A stretch of 64,000 nt of DNA from Flaviflagellibacter rhizophilus. Its GTDB lineage: Bacteria; Pseudomonadota; Alphaproteobacteria; Rhizobiales; Methylopilaceae. The position numbers were made by a program, and so were the translations under genes. Positions 7,984 through 15,555 of the stretch are shown piece by piece. The stretch lies in contig NZ_JAXAFJ010000010.1 of the NCBI RefSeq assembly GCF_033898525.1, positions 1-64,000 on the forward strand. The letters are read 5' to 3'. The notes beneath the pieces were generated by a model. It had not been told where the DNA came from. It saw only the letters and a program-made list of their open reading frames with translations, and did not search any database. The number at the start of each line of letters is the position of its first letter. Position 1 is the stretch's first letter.

Positions 7984-8774
7984 CGCAGCCTCTGGCGTGC
8001 CCGGTCGACGTCTTCCGGCGACAGGCCGAAGCGCGCCAGGAACTCGGCGTCCGCCGCCTGCCCCTCGCGGCGCACAGAGGCGTTGAAATCACGCCGCCAG
8101 TCTGCGAACGGCCCGTGCGTCTCCGAGTGGTTCACCGACGTGTTGACCACGTAGCTGCCCTCCACCGGCAGGCGCGCGACCGCGAGACCGTGCTCCCCGG
8201 CCACTTGGCGCCAGCGGTAATGCTCGTGCAGCAGGCTGTGAGGATCGCGCCGCGCCGGATCGGGATGCGAGGGGTCCAGCCGCGCGACGGTGCTCGACCC
8301 GCAGATCTCGTGGAAGCCCTTGTCGAAGACGCGGGGATGCGGCAGCGGCGCGGCGCGCAGTCCAAGCAGATCGGTCGCGTAGCCCGTTTCCACCAGCGCC
8401 CCGACATGCTCCCGCGTGATCTCGGCACGCGCCGCAGCCACCGTCCGGCGATCCACCCAGTCATCGGCGTCCACGAACATGAGCAGCCCGCCGCCCCGCT
8501 CCAGAACATGGCGCTGCATGGCGAACTTCTTGCGGCCCGCGTCCAGATTGTCCGCCCGCACCGCCTCGGCGCGCCAGTCAGCAGCAAGGAAGGTCGCGTC
8601 ATCAAGCGGCAGATCGGGACGGTCATGCCCGGCGATCAGGATCTCGATGTCCGCTTCCGTCTGAGCGCGCAATGAGGTGAGCGTCAGGCCCAGCAGGACC
8701 TGTACCGCCTCCCAGTCCTGCGCTGATGCGCGCGCGATAAGCGGAACGCCGAAGAAGAACCTCTCGCCCTTCAT
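7980..8774 (-). CDS. GT-A type glycosyltransferase (family 2-like)
   Basis: This 264-aa protein shows a GT-A fold: N-terminal LLGLTLTSLRAQTEADIEIL (nucleotide-binding strand), a DADDW metal-binding DxD motif near residue 100 and an acidic C-terminal region. It likely transfers a sugar from a nucleotide donor; acceptor unknown. The start is set at the ATG that overlaps the stop of the upstream gene by 4 nt (ATGA), rather than the ORF start at 8822. It forms a two-gene operon with the second glycosyltransferase, suggesting joint work on one glycan. Confidence 0.8.
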   Translation of the reverse strand: MKGERFFFGVPLIARASAQDWEAVQVLLGLTLTSLRAQTEADIEILIAGHDRPDLPLDDATFLAADWRAEAVRADNLDAGRKKFAMQRHVLERGGGLLMFVDADDWVDRRTVAAARAEITREHVGALVETGYATDLLGLRAAPLPHPRVFDKGFHEICGSSTVARLDPSHPDPARRDPHSLLHEHYRWRQVAGEHGLAVARLPVEGSYVVNTSVNHSETHGPFADWRRDFNASVRREGQAADAEFLARFGLSPEDVDRARQRLR

Positions 8775-9709
8775 GCCCGCACCACGAGCGTTGCCGCATG
8801 ATCGGCGTAGAGGCGGCAGCACCGTTCATGAAGGCGGCGTAGTTCCGCATCCTTCATCCACTGGTCCAGCACCGCGCGAACCGCCGGAAGATGCCGCTGG
8901 ATGCTGAGGTCCCGCTCCTCGTTGCGGTCGAACACCGGCCACCATTCGTCGCGCTCCCACGGGATGTTGAGCCCGCCACCCCTGTGGTGCTTCACGCGGT
9001 AATCCGCGCGCGAGCGGGTGTTGTAATGGTTCACCTGCGCCAGATCCCACGACACGGTGCCGGGCTCCGACTGCAGGAAATCGCCGCGCGTTTCGTCGTG
9101 GTACCAGTCCGGCAGCGCCCGCCCGCCGCCATCGACATAGACGAGCCGCTTCTGGCGCTCGTCGCGGGGAAAGCGCGGCTGATGCGGCATCACCGGGCAG
9201 TGGTAGAGATCCACACCACGATAGAGGGTCTTGAACGACAGGTTGACGCCGTGATCGAGCGGCGCGGCGCGGGTGAAGCGGTCCAGCACCGGCGCGGGCT
9301 TGAAGTCTTCGTGGCCGGAGCTGCCGAAGATGCGCCAGTTTACGAGGAAGGCCGTGGCCTCCGGAACCGCAGCGACGAGATCGCTCACGCGGCCCTCTCC
9401 GATGTGCACGTTCAGGAACTCGTCGGCGTCCAGCACCATCAGCCAGTCCGCCTCGCGGACCACCGGCAGTTCGGCGGCGCGGGCATAAGCGGCGAGCTGG
9501 GGCTTCTCGTCGGGCGCGAAGCTGTTGCGCAGGTGAGTGAGCGGAGCGAGTGCGGAGAGGCGGTCCAGCAGATCGGGTGAGCGATCGGTGCAATCATTGG
9601 TGCCGACGACGAGATGCGTGAAGCCGATGGCCAGATGATAAGCCGCCCATTCGAGAAGGAACGGCCCCTCGTCTCGCATGGTTGCCACAAGCACGGTGGA
9701 GAGGGTCAT
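8771..9709 (-). CDS. Glycosyltransferase family 2 protein
   Basis: This 312-aa protein opens with a nucleotide-sugar binding strand (VLVATMRDEGPFLLEWAAYH), typical of the Glyco_tranf_2_4 group. It carries LVVGTNDCTDRSPDLLDRL and the metal site LDADEFLNV near residue 95, and further downstream HYNTRS. These proteins are cytosolic or membrane-associated sugar transferases, often acting on polysaccharide or capsule. It is the promoter-proximal gene of the pair. The donor and acceptor cannot be read from the sequence. Confidence 0.84.
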   Translation of the reverse strand: MTLSTVLVATMRDEGPFLLEWAAYHLAIGFTHLVVGTNDCTDRSPDLLDRLSALAPLTHLRNSFAPDEKPQLAAYARAAELPVVREADWLMVLDADEFLNVHIGEGRVSDLVAAVPEATAFLVNWRIFGSSGHEDFKPAPVLDRFTRAAPLDHGVNLSFKTLYRGVDLYHCPVMPHQPRFPRDERQKRLVYVDGGGRALPDWYHDETRGDFLQSEPGTVSWDLAQVNHYNTRSRADYRVKHHRGGGLNIPWERDEWWPVFDRNEERDLSIQRHLPAVRAVLDQWMKDAELRRLHERCCRLYADHAATLVVRA

Positions 9710-9811
9710 CGGGAGCCGCTTCGTGATCGGGAGCGGATCTCTCGCCCGCCGATGCAGGATTTAGCCGCCAACCGTGGATCCGGCCAGCAGGATGGTGCCG
9801 ATACCTCAAGA

Positions 9812-9837
9812 CGAGAAAAGGCGGCCTCGCGGCCGCC
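9812..9837 (-). terminator. Rho-independent terminator of the DUF4394 gene
   Basis: Read on the minus strand, a 7-bp stem GGCGGCC / GGCCGCC with a 4-nt loop is followed by TTTTCTC. It lies 29 nt after the stop of the minus-strand DUF4394 gene. Confidence 0.8.
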
Positions 9838-9866
9838 CCTCCTGCATCAGCCCTTAAGGGAGAAGC

Positions 9867-10649
9867 TCACTCCCACCAGGCGATGTCGCGAAGCTCGCCC
9901 TGTACGTCGAGCTTCACGGCTTCCTTGGCAGCGCCGGTCTTCATATCGACCGAGTAGAGCGTGCCGCCATGTGCGAGCCATGCATCGTTCTCGCCGCCGG
10001 CCTTGGCCACGATGTTGAACGCCACTGGGCCGGTCGGCGTCATGCCGATGGAGCCGACGGTGTTTAGGATGCCGTCATTCGGCGGAGCCTGCGTCACCAG
10101 CGCGCCGGTGGCGGCGTCGATGTTGTGCAGCGCGGTCTTCTCCGGCTTCGGGCCGTTCATCGAATTCGTATAGGCGCCGGCCACGACCTTGGGGGTCTTG
10201 CCCGCGTTCGCGTCGCCGTCCTTGTACTTCAGCGTGCCGTCGACCGTGGCCTTGCCGTCGTCGACGTTGACGCGGAGATTGGTGCCGTCATCGGCGATGA
10301 CGCGGAGGCGGTCGGCCACGGGGTTGAAGTCAACGGTGGCGGTCACGCCGGCCTTGAGCATCTCGCTCATCTTGGCCTTCTCGGTGGTCTTGCCGGATTT
10401 CGGATCGATGGTGACGATCGCGTTGTCTGCGGTCAGGCCATAGAGCATGCCATCGGCCGGGCGCACATCGAGGCCCCAGATGGGCTTGTCGATCTTGACG
10501 GTGGCGGTGGTCTTTCCGGTCGCCGGATCGATCAGGACAAGGCTGTCCATGCCGACGAGGCCAACAAGGGATGCGGCCGATGCGGCCACGGGTGCGGCCA
10601 GGGCGCCGGCGGCGACCGAGGCGAGAAGCAGGGCGGACGTGATTTTCAT
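9867..10649 (-). CDS. Exported DUF4394 beta-propeller-like protein
   Basis: This 260-aa protein has a clear Sec signal peptide (about residues 1-26, ending AASA). It then contains repeated strand units such as LVLIDPATGKTTATVKI, GLDVRPADGMLYGLTADN and IVTIDPKSGKTTEKAKM, characteristic of DUF4394. It also carries DFNPVADRLRVIADDGTNLRVN, the hallmark of the family. It is expected in the periplasm or outside the cell; no enzymatic activity is known. The start at 10649 is chosen because the signal peptide begins there and GGGAGAACGAC precedes it. It is divergent from an ECF sigma factor gene, and its upstream region carries a promoter matching that of the sigma gene. Confidence 0.88.
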   Translation of the reverse strand: MKITSALLLASVAAGALAAPVAASAASLVGLVGMDSLVLIDPATGKTTATVKIDKPIWGLDVRPADGMLYGLTADNAIVTIDPKSGKTTEKAKMSEMLKAGVTATVDFNPVADRLRVIADDGTNLRVNVDDGKATVDGTLKYKDGDANAGKTPKVVAGAYTNSMNGPKPEKTALHNIDAATGALVTQAPPNDGILNTVGSIGMTPTGPVAFNIVAKAGGENDAWLAHGGTLYSVDMKTGAAKEAVKLDVQGELRDIAWWE

Positions 10650-10696
10650 GTCGTTCTCCCGAAAGGGTTCGAAACCGTGTGGTCTCGATGCGGCGG

Positions 10697-10727
10697 ATAC
10701 ACACGGGACCGTGCGACTGGATGCAGC
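10697..10727 (-). promoter_or_regulatory. ECF promoter of the DUF4394 gene
   Basis: On the minus strand GCTGCATCC (10727-10719) is followed by exactly 16 nt and GTGTATCC (10702-10695). The same pair of blocks with the same spacing is found facing the other way before the sigma gene. The predicted transcript starts about 40 nt before the ATG. Confidence 0.65.
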
Positions 10728-10745
10728 GGGATCACGAAAAACTTG

Positions 10746-10776
10746 GCTGCATCCATCAGCGGCCTCATGCGTGTAT
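10746..10776 (+). promoter_or_regulatory. ECF promoter of the sigma/anti-sigma operon
   Basis: GCTGCATCC (10746-10754) is followed by 16 nt and GTGTATGG (10771-10778). It is the mirror copy of the promoter at 10697-10727; the two -35 blocks form a 9-bp inverted repeat with an 18-nt gap. This indicates autoregulation by the ECF sigma factor. Confidence 0.65.
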
Positions 10777-10805
10777 GGTGATGACGGCGGCCTGCGGAGA
10801 TCCAC

Positions 10806-11363
10806 GTGCTGAACCCCACGAGTTCTGGAGCGACCATCGACCATTCAGCGGCTTTGGCAGGATGCGCCTCGGGCAATGCGGCTGCCCTCCGCCATATTTA
10901 TGAGGCCGAGGCCCCGGCCATGCTCGGCGTCGCCATGCGCATCGTCCGACGGCGCGACCTGGCGGAAGAGGTGGTGCACGACGCCTTCGTCCAGATCTGG
11001 CGCAAGGCCGACCAGTTCGATCCGGCGCTCGGTTCGGGCCGAAGCTGGATGTTCGCCATCGTGCGCAACCGCGCCCTGAACCTCATCCGGGACCGCAGCC
11101 GCGAGGAACTGACGGACGACGCGACACTGGAAGGACTGGCGGAGATCGGCGACCACGATGATCTGATCCAGCGCCTTGGCCAAAGCGAGGCGCTGCGCGT
11201 CTGCCTCGAGCGGCTGGAACGGCCGCGCCGCGCAAGCCTTGTGCTGGCCTATGCCGGCGGCTTCTCCCACGGCGAGATCGCCGGGCGCCTCGGCGTGCCG
11301 CTCGGCACGGTGAAAGCCTGGATTCGCCGCAGCCTTCTTTCGCTTCGGGAGTGCATGGCATGA
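10806..11363 (+). CDS. ECF RNA polymerase sigma factor (SigK-like)
   Basis: This 185-aa sigma-70 family factor has region 2 (about 30-95, LAEEVVHDAFVQIWRKADQFD and the SGRSWMFAIVRNRALNLIRD stretch) and region 4 (about 128-182, YAGGFSHGEIAGRLGVPLGTVKAWIRRSLLSLR). The GTG start has a GGAG ribosome site 6 nt away. Its 3' end overlaps the anti-sigma gene by 4 nt. Together with the RskA-like anti-sigma it resembles the SigK/RskA type. The two matched promoters in the divergent region point to itself and the DUF4394 gene as targets. Confidence 0.92.
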   Translation: MLNPTSSGATIDHSAALAGCASGNAAALRHIYEAEAPAMLGVAMRIVRRRDLAEEVVHDAFVQIWRKADQFDPALGSGRSWMFAIVRNRALNLIRDRSREELTDDATLEGLAEIGDHDDLIQRLGQSEALRVCLERLERPRRASLVLAYAGGFSHGEIAGRLGVPLGTVKAWIRRSLLSLRECMA

Positions 11364-12085
11364 GCCCCGACCGCGAACTGGACGCACTGGCCGGCGAATA
11401 CGTGCTTGGGCTGGCCGAGCCCGAGGACGCCGCCGAGATCGAGCGCCGCATGCGCCATGAACCTGAATTGGCGCGGCTGGTCTCCGTGTGGCGGGAGCGT
11501 TTCGCACCGCTCGACATGGTTGCGGACCGCATCGAACCGGGCGAAGCGCTGTGGCAGCGCATCACCGCCGAACTGCCCGCCGCCGCGCCGAGTCCGGCTG
11601 TCGCCAAAGCGCCGGCCGGAGTTCGTCCGACATCTTCGCTGTGGAGCAGCATAGGCTTCTGGCGCGGATCCGCTTTCGCGACCGGGTTCGCCTCTGTGGC
11701 GCTGGTGGCGGCACTCGGCAGCGTCCTGCTCCGGCCGGAGCCCCAGCCCGTCGTGGTGGCCGTGCTGCAGGGCGAGGCCTCTGCCGGACCCGGCGCCATC
11801 GTCGAGGCGTTCTCGGACGGCAGCATCCGGCTCCGGCCGCTGGTCGATATCGCGGTGCCGGAAGGCAAGACGCTTCAGGTCTGGACGCTGTGGGACCGAG
11901 CCGTGGGGCCTGTTCCGCTCGGGCTGCTGCAGCAGGCGCAGGAATCGTGGCTCGCACGCGAAGGCCAGCCGGTGCCGCGTTCCGAGCAGATCTACGAGAT
12001 CACCCTGGAGCCCGAGGGCGGTTCTCCGACGGGCCGACCGACGGGGCCGATCCTCTACAAGGGCCTCGCAAGCCGCCCGCTTTAG
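11360..12085 (+). CDS. Anti-sigma factor, RskA/anti-sigma-K family
   Basis: This 241-aa protein has an N-terminal zinc-less anti-sigma domain (LDALAGEYVLGLAEPEDAAEIERRM), a linker, one membrane helix (about 102-122, SAFATGFASVALVAALGSVLL) and a periplasmic RskA C-terminal domain with VWTLWDRAVGPVPLGLL and FSDGSIRLRPLVDI. It should hold the ECF factor at the membrane and release it upon an envelope signal. The ATG overlaps the sigma stop (ATGA), which couples the two products. Confidence 0.88.
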   Translation: MSPDRELDALAGEYVLGLAEPEDAAEIERRMRHEPELARLVSVWRERFAPLDMVADRIEPGEALWQRITAELPAAAPSPAVAKAPAGVRPTSSLWSSIGFWRGSAFATGFASVALVAALGSVLLRPEPQPVVVAVLQGEASAGPGAIVEAFSDGSIRLRPLVDIAVPEGKTLQVWTLWDRAVGPVPLGLLQQAQESWLAREGQPVPRSEQIYEITLEPEGGSPTGRPTGPILYKGLASRPL

Positions 12086-12128
12086 TATCTCAGGAGGCTG
12101 GATCGGCTCCGGCCCCTCATCCCCCGCG

Positions 12129-12242
12129 TTCCGGGAGGCAAAGCCTGTCCGGGACCCATACGCCGTGTGCTGTCGATGGGGTCGAGCTTCGCCGAGAACA
12201 CACGGCGTATGGGTTCCGGACAGCGCAAAGGCGCTTCCGGAA
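12129..12242. repeat. Long imperfect palindromic intergenic repeat
   Basis: Two arms of about 43-48 nt (12129-12171 and 12195-12242) are inverted copies. They share TTCCGG, CTGTCCGG and CCCATACGCCGTGTG in the same order, separated by 23 nt. RNA from either strand would fold into a long hairpin. The arrangement resembles REP/BIME-type genome-wide palindromes. Open frames through it (such as GTHTPCAVDGVEL) are artefacts of the repeat. Confidence 0.75.
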
Positions 12243-12269
12243 CGCCCAGACTTCAACCACCGCCACAAG

Positions 12270-12299
12270 AAAAAGGCCCGGATCGCTCCGGGCCTTTTT
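12270..12299. terminator. Strong bidirectional terminator
   Basis: A 13-bp stem including AAAAAGGCCCGGA / TCCGGGCCTTTTT surrounds a TCGC loop. It ends the anti-sigma transcript and the convergent tctA transcript. Confidence 0.92.
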
Positions 12300-12319
12300 C
12301 TTCGTCGTTTGTGCTTCGC

Positions 12320-13858
12320 TCAGGCTTCCGAGACCGGCGGCGGCACGATGTCGTGCGTGCCGGCGCGGCGGGCCTTGATCTTGGCGAAGGTGTCGCTCAG
12401 CAGCGGCAGCACCAGCAGCAGGATGCCGAGCGTCGTGATCGTGCCGACCAGCGGGTTGGAATAGAACACCCACATGCTGCCGCGCGCGCCGATCATGGCC
12501 TGCCGGAAGGCGTCTTCCGCCTTGTCGCCGAGGACGAGGGCGAGGACCAGCGGGGCCAGCGGGTAGTTCAGCTTCTTGAACACATAGCCGAGGATGCCGA
12601 ACAGCAGCATCAGCCAGATGTCGAAGGTGGCGTTCTGCACCGCATAGGCACCTACCGCGCAGGACACGAGGATCATCGGCGCGATGGTCGCGAACGGCAC
12701 CCGCAGCACGGCTGCGAAGAGGGGCACCGTCGCCAGCACGATGATGAGACCCACGATATTGCCCAGATACATGGAGGCGATGAGGCCCCACACGAAATCC
12801 TTCTGCTCTACGAAGAGCAGCGGGCCCGGCTGCAGGCCCCACACCATCAGGCCGCCGAGCAGCACCGCCGCCGTGCCGGAGCCGGGAATGCCCAGCGCCA
12901 GCATGGGCAGCAGCGCCGAGGTGCCGGCAGCGTGCGCCGCCGTCTCGGGCGCAAGCACGCCGTCGATGCGGCCCTGGCCGAAGCCCGTCTTGTCGCGCGC
13001 CACCTGTTTGGCGATGCTGTAGCCCATGAAGCTCGCCGCGATGGCGCCGCCCGGCGTGATGCCGAGCCACACGCCGATGGCCGACGAGCGGAACAGCGTC
13101 ATGTAGTATTTCGGCATCTTCTTCCAGGTCTCGAAGACGACGCGCGGGTTGATCTTCGCCTGCTGGCCACGGAAGGAGAAGCTCTCCTCCATGGTGAGCA
13201 GGATCTCGCCGACGCCGAACAGTCCGATGACCGCCACGAGGAAGTCGAAGCCGCGGAGCATCTCTGTCGAGCCGAAGGTCATGCGCAACTGGCCTGACAC
13301 CGTGTCCATGCCGACCTGCGTGAGCAGGAAGCCGATGGTGAGCGCGATGACGATCTTGTGCTTGTCCTCGCGGCCAAGGCCGATGAATGAGCAGAAGGTC
13401 AGCAGGTAGACGGCGAAGAACTCCGGAGGCCCGAACCGTATGGCGAAGCCCGCGACGAGGGGTGCCAGGAAGGTGATGACCACAACGGCGACGATGGAGC
13501 CGAAGAACGAGGCCGTGAACGCCGCGGTGAGGGCTTCGCCGGCCTGCCCCTTCTGGGCCATGGGATAGCCGTCGAACGTGGTGGCGACCGACCAGGCCTC
13601 GCCCGGGATGTTGAACAGAATGGCCGTGATGGCACCGCCGAACAACGCACCCCAGTAGATGCAGGACAGGAGGACGATGGCCGAGGTGGGCTCCATACCG
13701 AAGGTGAGCGGCAGCAGGATGGCGACGCCATTGGGGCCGCCAAGTCCGGGCAGAACGCCGACAAAGATGCCGAGCAGGATGCCCACGAGCATCAGCAGCA
13801 TATTATGCCAGGTCAGCAGGACCTCGAAGCCGTGGAGCAGAGACGATAGCTGGTCCAT
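12320..13858 (-). CDS. tctA: Tripartite tricarboxylate transporter large permease
   Basis: This 512-aa inner-membrane permease has about 11-12 helices and the TctA family signatures GVLPGLGGPNGVAILLPLTFG near the N-terminus and ALGIPGSGTAAVLLGGLMVWGLQPGP near residue 330. It moves a carboxylate using an ion gradient, with TctB and the periplasmic binder TctC. It is the distal gene of a minus-strand tctC-tctB-tctA run. The neighbouring genes for hydroxyaspartate and glyoxylate chemistry suggest a small dicarboxylate or amino-dicarboxylate rather than citrate as substrate. Confidence 0.93.
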   Translation of the reverse strand: MDQLSSLLHGFEVLLTWHNMLLMLVGILLGIFVGVLPGLGGPNGVAILLPLTFGMEPTSAIVLLSCIYWGALFGGAITAILFNIPGEAWSVATTFDGYPMAQKGQAGEALTAAFTASFFGSIVAVVVITFLAPLVAGFAIRFGPPEFFAVYLLTFCSFIGLGREDKHKIVIALTIGFLLTQVGMDTVSGQLRMTFGSTEMLRGFDFLVAVIGLFGVGEILLTMEESFSFRGQQAKINPRVVFETWKKMPKYYMTLFRSSAIGVWLGITPGGAIAASFMGYSIAKQVARDKTGFGQGRIDGVLAPETAAHAAGTSALLPMLALGIPGSGTAAVLLGGLMVWGLQPGPLLFVEQKDFVWGLIASMYLGNIVGLIIVLATVPLFAAVLRVPFATIAPMILVSCAVGAYAVQNATFDIWLMLLFGILGYVFKKLNYPLAPLVLALVLGDKAEDAFRQAMIGARGSMWVFYSNPLVGTITTLGILLLVLPLLSDTFAKIKARRAGTHDIVPPPVSEA

Positions 13859-13870
13859 CTGTGTGCTCCG

Positions 13871-14374
13871 TCAGTACATGATTGCGTTTTCGAGGGGGCC
13901 CTTCGGTAGAAGAACCGTGAACTGCACCTCGAAGACGTAGAACATGATGGCGACGAAGATCGCCGCGGTGATGATGGACTTGATCGGCTTGCTCTTGCCC
14001 AGCACGATCATGAAGCCGGAAATGAGCAGGAAGCTCGCGACATAGATGCCGAGGAAGTCGATGGCCGCCACATAGGCGATCGAGGGTGCCGCGACCTGCA
14101 GCACGCGCTTGAACTGGCCGCGCCCGACAAAGCTTTCCGCGCCATCCGTCCTGAGCGCCTTGACGATGCCGACAATGCTGGCAATGCCGAGGATGACCGA
14201 CAGGTAGAAGGGGAAGTAGCCCGATTCCGGCCCGTCCGGAGCCCAGCCGGCACCAAGCTTCAAATTGTCCCAGCCAAGCACGAAGGCGCAGATGAGAAGC
14301 ACGACCGAAACAGCCAGGTCGACGCTGCGATAGGATACGAGGGATCGCTCCTCGCTGTGGCTTTCTAAGCTCAC
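13871..14374 (-). CDS. tctB: Tripartite tricarboxylate transporter small permease
   Basis: This 167-aa protein has four membrane segments and the TctB signature SGYFPFYLSVILGIASI after the first helix. It pairs with TctA to form the permease. There is a 12-nt gap to tctA. The start is at ATG 14374. Confidence 0.9.
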   Translation of the reverse strand: MSLESHSEERSLVSYRSVDLAVSVVLLICAFVLGWDNLKLGAGWAPDGPESGYFPFYLSVILGIASIVGIVKALRTDGAESFVGRGQFKRVLQVAAPSIAYVAAIDFLGIYVASFLLISGFMIVLGKSKPIKSIITAAIFVAIMFYVFEVQFTVLLPKGPLENAIMY

Positions 14375-14400
14375 GGCCTTGCTCCTGCTGAATAAGAAAA

Positions 14401-14430
14401 TGGCTCCCGGTCAGGCAAGACCGGGAGCCA
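14401..14430 (-). terminator. Intercistronic hairpin between tctC and tctB
   Basis: A 12-bp perfect stem TGGCTCCCGGTC / GACCGGGAGCCA has a 6-nt loop and no T tract. It probably protects the tctC message or partly terminates, so the binding protein is made in excess over the permease. Confidence 0.65.
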
Positions 14431-14439
14431 GGTTGGAGG

Positions 14440-15435
14440 TTACTGTGCGAGGAAGCCGGCCTGGGACATCAGGTCCTTGTGCAGGGCCTCGTCCTTCTCG
14501 AGGAAGGCAGTCATGTCGGCGCCCGCAATAAAGACACCCTTCAGCGCCTGCGCCTCGAGATAGGCCTTGTACTCAGGCGTCTCGACGATCTTCTTGAACA
14601 GGTCGACATAGAAGGCCGTCTGCTCTTCCGTCACGCCCTTGGGCAGGAAGATGCCGCGCAGCATGGTGTAATCGAAGTCGATGCCCTGTTCGCGGCAGGT
14701 GGGGATGTCGCCCCATGCGAGATCGGTCGTCACCTTCTTGGTGTAGGGCATGCGCTCCTTGTCGAAGACGCACAGCGCGTTCACCTGCCCGGCGCGCCAG
14801 GTGGCGATGTTCTCGGACGGATTGTTGAGGTTGGCCTCGGTGTGCTTGCCGACCAGCTGGGTCGCGGCCTCACCGCCCGATTTGTAGGGAATGTAGCCGA
14901 ACTTCACGCCGCCGCTGCGCTCCAGCGCCGCGGAGATGATGTGGTCCTCGCGCTTGGAGCCCGTGCCGCCCATGCGGAACGAGCCTGGGTCCTTCTTGGC
15001 GGCTTCGAGGAACGCGGCGGGGGTCTTGTACTCGCTCTCGGAATTCACCCACAGCACGAACTCGTCCATGGCGACGATGGCGACGGGCGTCATGTCCTTC
15101 CAGCTGAACGGCAGCTTGGTGGAAAACGGCAGCGTGTAGATCGAGGACTGCGCGATGATGAACTTGTGGGCGTCCTTGGGGCTCGCCTTCATGTCCATCA
15201 GGCCTTCGCCGCCAGAGGCGCCGCCCTTCAACTGAACGGCCGTTGGCACCTTCAGCAGGTCGTGCTTCTGGATGGCCACCTGAATCATGCGCGCCATCTG
15301 GTCGGACGCGCCGCCGGCACCGGCCGGTACGATGATCTCGATCGGCTTGTTGGGCTCCCACGCCATGGCGGCGGTGGAGGTCAGTGCCAATGCTGCAACA
15401 GCGCCAAGCGCCCGCAGGCCTGCGACAAGTGCCAT
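14440..15435 (-). CDS. tctC: Periplasmic substrate-binding protein of tripartite tricarboxylate transporter
   Basis: This 331-aa protein has a Sec signal peptide (residues 1-24, ending AMA) and the Bug/TctC signatures KPIEIIVPAGAGGASDQMARMI and MGGTGSKREDHI. It captures a carboxylate in the periplasm for TctAB. The ATG at 15435 is chosen over 15450 because GGGAGAA lies 8 nt before it. The promoter and a palindromic operator for the FCD-GntR regulator lie just upstream, so this gene is likely induced by the substrate of the adjacent enzymes. Confidence 0.9.
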   Translation of the reverse strand: MALVAGLRALGAVAALALTSTAAMAWEPNKPIEIIVPAGAGGASDQMARMIQVAIQKHDLLKVPTAVQLKGGASGGEGLMDMKASPKDAHKFIIAQSSIYTLPFSTKLPFSWKDMTPVAIVAMDEFVLWVNSESEYKTPAAFLEAAKKDPGSFRMGGTGSKREDHIISAALERSGGVKFGYIPYKSGGEAATQLVGKHTEANLNNPSENIATWRAGQVNALCVFDKERMPYTKKVTTDLAWGDIPTCREQGIDFDYTMLRGIFLPKGVTEEQTAFYVDLFKKIVETPEYKAYLEAQALKGVFIAGADMTAFLEKDEALHKDLMSQAGFLAQ

Positions 15436-15468
15436 CTTTGGTTCTCCCATGCGTGCCCATTCGGGCTC

Positions 15469-15490
15469 TGAATTATGAATTCATTATTCA
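15469..15490 (-). promoter_or_regulatory. Palindromic operator for FCD-GntR regulator, site 1
   Basis: A 22-nt near-perfect palindrome has half-sites TGAATTATGAA and TTCATTATTCA (two mismatched positions). It covers the -10 box of the tctC promoter, so binding would block transcription. The same motif occurs at 18726-18747. Confidence 0.7.
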
Positions 15491-15510
15491 GCTATTTGCA
15501 TGGCTGACAA
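15483..15510 (-). promoter_or_regulatory. Sigma-70-type promoter of tctC
   Basis: On the minus strand TTGTCA (15510-15505, five of six to TTGACA), a 16-nt spacer and AATAAT (15488-15483, five of six to TATAAT). The -10 box lies within the operator palindrome. Confidence 0.55.
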
Positions 15511-15555
15511 GCGGGGAATGCATGGAGTCCCGGATTTTCCGGTTCGTCGGCTTTT

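Noticed and set aside
12165..13297. Plus-strand ORFs starting in the palindromic repeat and running opposite tctA
   Set aside because: They begin in repeat sequence and continue in a shadow frame of tctA.
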